DNA from: Anas platyrhynchos
Lineage: Eukaryota > Chordata > Aves > Anseriformes > Anatidae
Direction: 5' to 3'
Assembly (NCBI RefSeq): GCF_047663525.1
Contig: NC_092621.1
Coordinates: 11,977,001 to 12,041,000 of the forward strand
Length of the DNA: 64,000 nt
Part shown: positions 52,977 to 62,045 of the stretch, in pieces
Numbering within the stretch: position 1 is the stretch's first letter
Layout: every line of letters starts with the position of its first letter
The notes under the pieces: model-generated
Databases searched by the model: none
Seen by the model: the letters and a program-made list of their open reading frames with translations, nothing else
Told to the model about the DNA's origin: nothing
Position numbers and translations under genes: made by a program

Positions 52977-53474
52977 CAATGGCAAATGAATTGCTGTGAA
53001 CACATCTTTGTTCTGATACAATGGAATCAACATATATCTGTATTGCTTGATGTTTATTCTGTAAAACCTCTAAAAAAATCAGTTAATGTCCTCAAATCAC
53101 CTCCTGTTACATATTTCAAATCTTCCCCTATTCTATATCTGTGGTAATAAACACTTAAACTTCAAAGCTGTTTTTATTGTTCTTTTTATTTCTACTGAAA
53201 GAGCTCTGAGGGTTCAAAGGAAATACAACTTACATTTTGTTTCATTAAAAGGCATTTCCTACTGAGCTCCAGATCAAATCCATTGACACAGCTATATGGG
53301 CAGAGAGCTACCTATGAGCTCCTGAACCAAAGGTAGCAGGGATTCTGCAGCTCTCAGGACATACTAACAATATTAAAGAATAGCTGAACCTGTACCATCA
53401 ATCCTAAATAATGAAAAGATGAAGATGAATCTACTCTGAATTTCAGATTTGGGGTTACATTTTCAGAGATGTGG

Positions 53475-53479
53475 ACTGA
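53475..53479. repeat. Target-site duplication, left copy (ACTGA)
   Basis: ACTGA immediately precedes the 5' LTR and is repeated exactly at 55868-55872 after the 3' LTR. Five bases fits beta-retrovirus-like integration. Confidence 0.8.
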
Positions 53480-54015
53480 TGTCCTGGTTTCAGCTGAGGT
53501 AGTTAATTTTCTTTATAGTGGCTAGTATGCTGCCATGATTTGGGTTTAGAATAAGACTAATGCTGATAACACACTGATGTTTTGGTTGTTGAAGAGTAGT
53601 GCTTTCACTAAGACAAGGATGTTTCAGACTCTGGTGTTATCCTGCCAGCGAGGAGGCTGGGGGTGCACCAGAAGCTGGGAGGAGACAGAGCCAGGACAGC
53701 TGGCCCCGTCTGGACAAAGGGATGTCCTGTACCAGGTGGCATCATGCTGAACAGTAAAATCTGGGGAGGTGGGGGGTGGCCAGGGGTGCATGGCCACCGC
53801 TTGGGGACAGGCTGGGCATCAGTCAGCAGGTGCTGAGCAGTTGTACATCACTTGTTTTGTTGGTTATTGTTATTATCCCTTCCTATTCTGTCCTTTAAAC
53901 TGTCTTTATCTCAAGCTACAGATTTCACCTTTTGTCCCAAATTTCTCCCCCATCCCACTGGGGGGCAGTGAGTGAACGGCTGTGCGGTGCTGTGCTGCCT
54001 GCCGGGTTAACAACA
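53480..54015 (+). repeat. 5' LTR of the ERVK-like element
   Basis: The LTR is about 536 bp. It starts with TG, includes the GCCAGGACAGCTGGCC block at 53689, a mutated polyadenylation region (CAGTAAAATCTGGGG) near 53752, the TTAAACTGTCTTTATCTCAA block near 53894, and ends ...GGTTAACAACA. The same blocks recur in the 3' LTR, where roughly four of five positions match by eye. Confidence 0.85.
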
Positions 54016-54022
54016 GCTCCTT

Positions 54023-54040
54023 TGGTGCCCAACGTGGGGC
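54023..54040 (+). other. Primer binding site, tRNA-Lys type
   Basis: TGGTGCCCAACGTGGGGC starts seven bases after the 5' LTR. It differs at one base from the tRNA-Lys(1,2) primer site used by ERVK/HERV-K-class elements. Position and sequence together classify the provirus. Confidence 0.88.
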
Positions 54041-55410
54041 ACGAAGGGCTGGGATAGTGACAGATCTGGCCAGAGCATGTTCAAACAAATTGGTTGTAAG
54101 CATGATATTAGTTTAATAGCTTCTGGTCACAATGTTGATTTATTCATTCACCGTGTTGCTTTATTTGCTCTCAGGGTTGTTAGTCTTAATTCCTTTCTTG
54201 CTGTTTATCAGCTCTGAGGTCTGGCCTAATGGCTTTGCCAGTCTGTACAGCACACATTTTTGTTACACCCACCGTGAACTTATGCTGGTATTTGTACTCC
54301 GTATTGCCGTCATCCTTACACTGCAGGAACCTTCTCATGGCAACTGTTAATAAGCACGCTGTTTATCTCTTCTCCTCCAAGCAAGTTACAATAGTTCATG
54401 AGATTTTTGAATATTCCTGGGATATTTAAACTAGCATGACCCTGCTGCTCTGTCTCCTATGTGTGTTTCCAGATTTGTCTAAGCTCAAACTACTGCTTAA
54501 GAATTCCACCCAGAGACGTGCCCTGAAGCAGAGTGGTTATGGTGGCAGGGTATATCTGAGGATGTGGGCAGGTATCTACTGTGGTTGTCACCTCTGATGG
54601 GTTTGGAGTTCATCCCTGAACTTAATCCTAAAAATTGATAGTATGTTTTAAAAAGATACGTCCCTGTCCTGGCAATGCCAGAGACTTACAGCTCACCACA
54701 CTGTGTTGGGGTCTGCATCTATCAAAGTGCACTATTCAGTAGTACTCAGCACCTTCAAGAGGAAGAAAATGCCTCTGGATCTGATCCAGCTGGATCTGAA
54801 CCTGAGTACCAACTTGTGCTGGTATCAACCACCCCTACAGTCAGAAAGAAACACTGGATGTGTAAAATCATCTTACTAGTAAGGAAAAAAACTTCCTCCA
54901 AGAAGGGAAAGAGAAAGAAGTGGGTGAGACTAGCTACTCTGAAGTAGGGCCATCATGAGAACTGGGAGGAAGAGGCAGAAGTGATGGACAAGGCAGAACC
55001 CACCTCATCCCTGTCACTGAGTGAGCTGTGAGGCATGCACAAATATTTCAGCAATCATCCAGGTAGGCATGTTGTCACCTGGCTGTTCCCATGCTGGGAT
55101 AACGGGGCCAGTAGTCTGGAATTAGCTGGGGGGGAGGCAAGTAGCTGGGATCCTTCTCCAGGAAGGGGGTATTGACAAAGCAATGGGAAAATGGGCAAGC
55201 CTTCAGCCTCTGGTGGTGACTTCTGTGAGATGTAGAGGAAAGGTACCCCTTCAGGGAAGATGCTGCACATCACCCAGGCAAGTGGACTATCATGGAGGGG
55301 GGTATCCAGTACCTGAGGAAATTAGCTGTGCTGGAGGTGATTTATGATGACCTGGACACGACCAGTTATCCAAAGATCCAGGTGAAGCCAAGTGCACATA
55401 ACTTGTGTGG
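54041..55410 (+). pseudogene. Decayed internal region of the ERVK-like element
   Basis: About 1.4 kb remains between the LTRs, far short of the 6-8 kb of a full provirus, so pol and env are gone. A frame at 54675-54947 has an acidic middle and a lysine-rich end, and a short frame at 55292-55400 resembles a segment common in avian ERVK gag-region copies. Both are recalled resemblances, not searches. The region may be a gag remnant or an unrelated passenger carried by a non-autonomous element. Confidence 0.5.
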
Positions 55411-55424
55411 CAGAACTGCGGACT

Positions 55425-55647
55425 CAGCCACAGCAGGTGCTGCCCTGCCAGCAAGGGGCTGGGAGTGCACCAGGATCTGGGAAGGGACAGAGCCAGGACA
55501 GCTGGCCTAGGATGGCCAAAGGGGTGTCCCACACTGTGTGGTGTTGTGCTGAACAATAAAACTGGGGGGAGTGGTCTGGGGGCTGCTGCTGCTCAGGGAC
55601 TGGCTGGGCATCTCTTGGTAAGCAGTTGTGCTGTGCATCACTTGTTT

Positions 55648-55678
<31 letters not shown>

Positions 55679-55867
55679 GTATATATAAAATTCTAAAAAT
55701 TCTTCTTTTTATTTTCCATTCCTTTTCTGTTCTATTAAACTACGTTTATCTCAACCCATGAGCTTTCCCTTTTATTTCCAAATCTCTCTCCATCCCATGG
55801 TAGGAGAGGAGAGGAGTGAACAAATGTCTGTGTGGTGCTGAGCTACCTGCTGGGTTTAACCACAATA
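55425..55867 (+). repeat. 3' LTR of the ERVK-like element, 5'-truncated
   Basis: From the CCTGCCAGCAAGGGGCTGGG block at 55443 onward it parallels the 5' LTR, but the first 130-160 bp are missing. It retains an AATAAAACTGGGG polyadenylation motif near 55555 and has gained a GT/AT microsatellite at 55648-55687. It ends with CCACAATA. The left boundary is approximate. Confidence 0.82.
55648..55687 (+). repeat. (GT)n(AT)n microsatellite inside the 3' LTR
   Basis: GT units change to AT units within the LTR. The matching part of the 5' LTR (near 53860) reads TTGTTGGTTATTGTTATTAT, so the repeat expanded in only one of the two LTRs. Confidence 0.93.
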
Positions 55868-55872
55868 ACTGA
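55868..55872. repeat. Target-site duplication, right copy (ACTGA)
   Basis: This is the exact partner of the ACTGA at 53475-53479. It marks the right edge of the provirus. Confidence 0.8.
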
Positions 55873-56210
55873 AATCTTGGATTTTGAGTACACTTGATAT
55901 AGTGTAATTGCAAATTAAACACTACAAAAGGAATTTATAGGCATGCTATTCAGAAAAGAAAAACACTTTCTGATAAGATGCCATCTCTCTCTCCCTCTCT
56001 CAGAGATAACCATAGTTTTAACAACTGCTTTGTTGCCAAGTTTTACAGTGTTATGTCAATCTAACAATATTTGAAATATGTTTCTTAAAGGCTTGACAAA
56101 TGGGATGTTAGAATTTCAGCACTTATTTAAGAAAAAATTACTTCAGCCCTTGAAGTCTCTGGAATCTGAGAACTTGAAAATTGTATTGCAAAACAGTTTC
56201 TTTTTTTCAC

Positions 56211-56236
56211 AAAAAAAAAAAAAAAAAAAAAAAAAA
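56211..56236 (+). repeat. Poly(A) run, 26 bases
   Basis: An uninterrupted A-run about 340 bp to the right of the provirus. Confidence 0.97.
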
Positions 56237-59200
56237 TCAATGTTGAAAAACAAAAGGAATCCTCTCGGATACCTTTGCACCAAGCACACAACTCCAGGTT
56301 AGTCATCCCAGCCTCTAACAAAAGGCATCACTGCCAGGACCTTTTAGTTTTCCCCCTGCCACTCCTTAGACCCCACACTTTGCCCCTCAGCACCTACTGA
56401 GCAGAGGAGCCCTGAGAACAGAGGTGCCAGGGAATGCTGCCTCTTGTCCTCCCTGTGTGCTGTGACCACTGTTCCTGCCACCCAATGCTGCTGGGGACCA
56501 GCGCCATACAAACTGACCTGCCAGCCAAGCAGGGGACAGCTGCAGTACTGGTCTGACTCTTGGCATTAGCGCTGAAGCCTTCAAAGGCCAGATCCTAGCA
56601 TGAGTTGGATGCTAGACAAGTCCTGGGTGGCCTCCAACCACCCGGTGTCTGTATGGATGTGTCTTCATCAGCGTTGTGCAGTGTTACAGCTCGTAGCAAG
56701 CAAATTTTCGTTTGTTGCAGACACACGAGGGAGAAATTAACTGCAGCAGGGCACGTCTATAAGGAAACTTCAGAGTAAGGCAAAATTGAGAGGGGCAGGC
56801 TTTGGGTTAGAAAGCAATAGGGAAAGGCAGGTCCCATGCCCTGGGGAAGTGCTATAATGCCATTGAACACTGGGGGGCAAACAAGCACACTGCCTTTGGG
56901 AAGGAAAGAAGTGCTGGGCTCTTAGGAAGGCAGCAGACCCATTCCCTTTCCCTTGGAGCATTCTTGGTCTCGGGTAATTTTCTCCCAGCCTACTGCACCC
57001 TCCATAGTGGAGAGCACGAAATTTTGTTTTCTAGCTACTGCAAGTAGTTACCTAAAGCAACACGAGGCAGTATTCTCTGGTTTGGTGGACCTGCATGATA
57101 TGAAGCCGTTACTTTTAATACACAGGTAAAATAGTAATACATGGAGAGGTAAGTTCATTTTCAAGCAGAAATACTTCAGGTGATACAACAAATTAATACA
57201 ACATGAGTAAACCAAACAAGCATGTATGAAATTGAATACAGCATAGAAGGCAACAGAATTAAGAAACCTTTATCAGAGTTTAGTTTTGCACAACTGGTCC
57301 CAAACATTTGCTGTTTAAATAAACAAAGTAGAGCAGCTAGGGAATGAGAAATGAATGCTGGAGACTTAAATGGAAAAGCTCTGTTTTGTAGGTAATTTTT
57401 GTACAGCTTTATCATGTCAAAAATAATGTGAAAACATTTTACTGCAGATACCTCCACCCTTTTCCTTCATGAAGCAACTCAGTTACAGTCCAAAAATATC
57501 AAATGTCAGCATCAACACATCTCCTATTTACATCACCATCTCCCTGTCTTTTGGCACATTGCAGGGACTGGTGATTTGCAGGCACCAATGCTAAAACTGA
57601 GTTGTACCAAGGCAAAGGCTTTTGTGATTCATCCTGAGATACCTAATTTATTTTGAAGAAAAGTGTCTCCCACAAACCACCTTTTTTGCTTGTTTGGAAG
57701 TCAAAGAAATCTTTTGAAATCGCGAGAAAGAATGAAAATTGTGCGCGTGTGGGAGCATCTGTGACATTACTAATACTGCAAGTACTCTAAACAAGAGAAT
57801 CAAAGCTTCTTAAAACATTTTACTTACATGACAGGCCAGTTTATTAAATGGAAGGAAATGACAGGCACTTGTCAGAGAAAGAAAAAGGAAAGCGTCAGGA
57901 AGATAAGGCAGCAGGTTTGTTTCCTGCCTCCTTTCATTCTGCCATGACTAGCTCTGTTAAAGTGGGAGAGCTGGAAGGCTGGTTATTGCAAAATATCTGC
58001 GTCTTCATCTAGATATATCGTTTGCCGAGACACAACATAGATATTTATTTGATTTTATGTATATGGAAGCAAAATTAGATGAGAAAGATCAGACCCAGGG
58101 TCCTTCTAACTTTCAAACTCACATAATTGCAATAGAAACTGATATTAAATATAGAAACTGATCATACTGATAACTCAAATGAAGTCCTGAACTAATGTAG
58201 AAAGACAGAAAAGGTGGAACTTCTTAAATTAGTAGCACTAATGTGCTTCTTCAGTGCCTGTAATGTAACTCAGTAACTGAAAAAAATACTTTTTTTTCTC
58301 TCTTGTCATGAATCAACATTTTTGACTGTTTCCAGAGACACCTGAAATATATATTTTTTTGCTTCAGAATAAGCACAACCATACTTCTGTTTTAAATAAT
58401 TTTCCAAATTGTACTTATTTTTTTGCTTGCTTGTGACAAAGACACATTAAGTTGGACATTACTTTTAAGCATTAGAAGCAAATATAGGATGTTTTTATGG
58501 GACGACTGTCAAAGAAAAGCTGAATCTATTCTGTTGTGTGCTCTGTAGCACACAACTCATCTGAAAAAAGGAAAGATAATGAGAAAGATGATGTGAGTGC
58601 CTGAAACATTTTTCTCTGAACAGACTTGTAAATAAAAGCTTTGATGTTTAAGATAGTCACATCTCCCTTCTCTTTTCAGGTTCACAATTCTTATGTTGCT
58701 ACAGACCTACCGTCACTCCGTTGGCCTGAATCAATGCCAGCTTTCCCTTTGTGTGAGAGAGCAGAGATAGCACTGACTGTTCAAATTTTAATGTTTTGAT
58801 GGTATTAAACCTCAAAGAAAATGTTACCAAAAAAAAAAAAAAAAGAAGTAAATGTTGCAAATTTCCTTTCCCATCCTCACACTGGAATTAGAGCTTTATG
58901 TAGTTAACCCATTCTCAGCTCCTGAAGCACAGGTCTACATGGTGCTTTGAGTCTTCTCGTCCTACAAAAGTAAATAGCCTCCCCCTTTCCTTATTTTTAT
59001 GGCTCCACAGAAGTCTTGCTCTTCCCTTCAAAATTCCTCCTCCTGCAAGATGCTGCATCAATGCAAGTTAATGATGGCAATAAGCGAACTGATCCTTCAT
59101 TTTTTGGCCTTCTCCTCTTTGTCCTGGGTGAGGCCCTTGTGCTCCAGCCATCCCAGCACCTACAAAGTGTTTCAAGCACAGTCCAGGGTGTTAATTCTTA

Positions 59201-60099
59201 CAAGCTCTTCTCTTTCTTGAGTATAACAGGAGAAGGATTAATGAAGAGTCACAAAATAGAAGAAACCATAACACTTGTATTTTTCACAAGGCAGGATGAA
59301 GGAGCTGTGGAGAAAGGTACAGTCTGCCATGAACTGAGCCCCATTTGGGGCTTCCAGAGGTGACAGACACAAAAAGGCAGCTGAGGCTTTCACAGGCTTG
59401 GTATAATTAATGGGTTTATATAAGGTATTTTTTTATTTATTTTTTCCCCATGAGAATAAATGACTTGCCACACTCTTAAAAACAAACCTGAAGCTGGTGT
59501 ACCTGTGCAGGGGCTTCTCATGCTCAAATCCAATGATTTGCATGCATTGATGTCAGTTCACACTGTGTGGAGCTACTCCAGGAGATGATGAGCTCAACAG
59601 CTAGCTTGCTGAACAGTCAAGACTGCTCATGTGCAACATGTATATAAAAACATACTTGGCAGCAGTCTTTCTCTGTATCCCCATTCATTAAAAATATTGC
59701 ATTAGTGGATAGCTTCATGGTGCTTAGCACGTAACATAACAAATGACAATCTCCAGAATAGAGGAAGCATAGCATAAATACAGTATATCACTTTCACAAA
59801 CAAAGGGCCTTTGAAACTCTGGCAATATAATAAAAATAGGAATCAAACTCCATACTCAATTAAACACAAATAACTGGACTGTAGAGGTTAGAGTTACATA
59901 TGTACAATAATTCATGACAACCTTTGCAGAACTGAATTGACTTAGAGCATTCTGTAAAGAACAAAAAACATTTCACTCAAGGCTAGACATATGCAGGTAA
60001 ACAGAGAAAACAGATACTACATTAAGGTAAATACTGTTATTTCCAATGCCAAGGTTTGACTGGCTTACCACCATGAATACAATTCTTATTTTCACCAAG

Positions 60100-60105
60100 T
60101 TTATT
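60100..60105 (-). promoter_or_regulatory. Candidate SLC45A2 polyadenylation signal
   Basis: AATAAA on the minus strand lies about 840 bp after the SLC45A2 stop. An ATTAAA variant at 60540-60545, about 400 bp after the stop, is an alternative. Transcripts would be needed to choose. Confidence 0.35.
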
Positions 60106-60941
60106 TTTTTCAATTATAGTATCAAAGTCAAGAGGACAGACTTTTAAGAATTAAAAAATTGCACGTTTCCTGTAGATCGATTGTTTAGGTGCCTAAAAAT
60201 GGATTTGCAGAGCAGCCTTAGCCAAACTTTCAAAACTGGCAAAGCCAGCCAGTACTTTCATTTCATTTGTAAACAAGCAGCAGGATCCAGTATAAAATAA
60301 TTGCTTTAGTATTATGCTTTTAAACAATAAGCTTCAACGTTTTTTACATTCCAACCACCTTCCATACCCAAATCTCCTTTTGTGATAGCCAGGAGGTTAA
60401 TATACCATTTAATGATCCTGCTAATCATGACATAATAGCACCATGGCTTATGACACCTGTTTGATACTCCTGCAGCTTTTGACTACCAAAGAATATAGCC
60501 CCACACTTAAGATACTTTTAAAACAAGATAAATAACAACTTTAATCCCAACTCTGTCCATTTTTATCACTTCTTCAATTTATCATACATTTCATCTACTT
60601 CCACAAACTGATAGTAAGTTTCATGGCTTCTCAAGCAGGGCATCAAGACACCACAGGCAGACATGTCTTCACATACAATACAGTGTGTTAATACACTGAG
60701 GTCAGCAGGAAGGAAGTAGTAAAGCACCCAAAAAAGAGAAACTTTCAATCTGAGGCTTGAGGCAACCAGTTTTACCAGGTCTTCACTTTGCAGATAAGTG
60801 ATGCTCTGGAATTGCAACTGCTCCGAGCAGGTAAGAGAGGAGGGTGTACCAGTAGCATCAGCATGGCAAGAACACCAGTGCTACTGACCCAAAAAGAAAA
60901 CATTCCCCTAGGGGAATTTCTTCCAATTGCTTCACGCAGTC

Positions 60942-61166
60942 CTACCCCACATATCGAACACAAAAAGCAACAAAGCAGCAGCCGATCAGTGACACCATCG
61001 ATGCAGAAATCACAGTGACCACACTGCCAGCTACACTAACCAGGAGCCCCAGGCCCACACCAAGAATGATCTGGGCCAGCTGGACCATGCAGGTAAGAGC
61101 GGCGCAGTCAATGCCCTTCCCTCGCCTGTGATCTGTGTCTTGTTCATCTTCCTGCAGACTCTGGAC
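60942..61166 (-). CDS. SLC45A2: SLC45A2 last coding exon (membrane-associated transporter protein)
   Basis: This exon encodes the C-terminal 74 residues of SLC45A2 (MATP), a melanosomal sugar/proton-type transporter needed for pigment formation; in chicken it is the Z-linked Silver locus. It follows a TTATTTGCAG acceptor and ends at TAG 60942-60944. Landmarks match the human C-terminus: [19 protein letters not shown], then a glycine-rich membrane segment (GVGLGLLV), a second one ([12 protein letters not shown]) and the terminal RYVG (RYVD in human). The part between the two segments is one residue shorter than human. The exon starts in phase 0. Preceding exons, which carry the other membrane segments, were not found to 64000 and must lie further right. 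The gene converges on RXFP3, as in human. Confidence 0.94.
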   Translation of the reverse strand, partial: VQSLQEDEQDTDHRRGKGIDCAALTCMVQLAQIILGVGLGLLVSVAGSVVTVISASMVSLIGCCFVAFCVRYVG

Positions 61167-61571
61167 CTGCAAATAAGCAAAAAACAAGATTCAGGGAAGG
61201 GAACTTAAACACTGCTAGTAACTTGCACCTCTCAGCTAATGATGCACTGTCATGACATTCAAGTGCAGCAAAACAAGCCAATAGCTCTCCTTTTCCTTTC
61301 CATCTTCTCCTGCCTGTCCCACAGAGGTTACAAAGTTCAAACAGATTTTACAAGTGATAGTAAGTTTTCCAAATTGTCCCTTTTCTCCCACCTCCAACTT
61401 TTCCCTCTACCCCTTCTTTCAAGGAAGGAATCGAAGAATGATCAGCAAAACCAATCCTTTCCTTGAAGTTCAGGTCTACTTGAGCTCTGGCAAACTAATA
61501 TAAGGAGAAAAATTCACTGTACAGGACACCCTGTCAAGGATGTTTTCACTCCAGCTCTCACATGGCTGCAT

Positions 61572-61690
61572 CATACAATCATCTAGCAATGACAGAATGG
61601 AAAAGGAATGGAAGAGACCTTCAAGATCATCAGGTCCAACTGTAAGGACAGCCTCAGGGGGTATTGAGACATAGTATGTCCCACACACAT
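61572..61690 (-). mobile_element. CR1 3'-end fragment
   Basis: On the minus strand the segment carries a CR1 tail (plus-strand reading AATGGAAGAGACCTTCAAGA then TCATCAGGTCCAAC) and fades near 61690. It is within the last SLC45A2 intron, in the same orientation as the gene. Confidence 0.7.
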
Positions 61691-61927
61691 ACAGATCATA
61701 ATTTGTTGTAATGGAGCTCTTGTGCTCTGAAGTTATGCCTCAAAGCACATAAAGGAGTTCACTATTAAAATCTAACTGTAATGCTTTTATTTCTGAAAAA
61801 AAAAAGTCTGAGAATGAATGTACAGACTAGGATTCTTCTACATTACAGAAGGCCATTATCAGCTATGACATTCAAATGACACACATAGAAGAGGAAAAGG
61901 TTTTATTCTATATGAGCATCTCATATA

Positions 61928-62045
61928 CAAGCACCATGTGAGGTTGGCTGAACACTGGAACAGGCTGTCCAGAGAGGTTGTAGAGCTTCCACCCACGGAG
62001 ACCTTCAAAACTGAACTGGACATGATCACAGGCAATGTGCCAACT
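61928..62045 (+). mobile_element. CR1 fragment, opposite orientation
   Basis: The sequence GAACACTGGAACAGGCTGTC near 61950, followed by the GAGAGGTTGTAGAGCTTCCA and CCTTCAAAACTGAACTGGAC motifs, is the CR1 segment just before the tail, on the plus strand. The terminal tail itself is missing. Confidence 0.75.

Larger units (their letters stand above)
53480..55867 (+). mobile_element. ERVK-like endogenous retrovirus, internally deleted
   Basis: A 2.39 kb element begins TGTCCTGGTTTCAGC and ends CCACAATA. It is flanked by identical 5-bp duplications ACTGA at 53475-53479 and 55868-55872. Its parts are a 5' LTR, a lysine-tRNA-type primer binding site, about 1.4 kb of decayed internal sequence, and a 3' LTR lacking its first 130-160 bp. 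The LTR type is a widespread avian one. The primer site points to the ERVK (beta-retrovirus-like) class. The final CA has decayed to TA. No intact viral protein remains, so the copy is dead. It is oriented opposite to SLC45A2 transcription. Confidence 0.88.
46502..60941. other. RXFP3-SLC45A2 intergenic region
   Basis: The flanking genes converge on this 14.4 kb stretch. It contains the presumed RXFP3 3' untranslated region, a GC-moderate part to about 47450, then AT-rich sequence with A-runs near 51410, 51633, 56211 and 58829. It also holds a CR1 copy (about 51800-52976) and the deleted ERVK-like provirus (53480-55867). The right end should include the SLC45A2 3' untranslated region. No other gene is supported. 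Confidence 0.75.

Noticed and set aside
60566..60817. 83-codon minus-strand frame just downstream of the SLC45A2 stop
   Set aside because: It lies in the expected 3' untranslated region, begins at a chance start and resembles nothing known. It is not an SLC45A2 exon.
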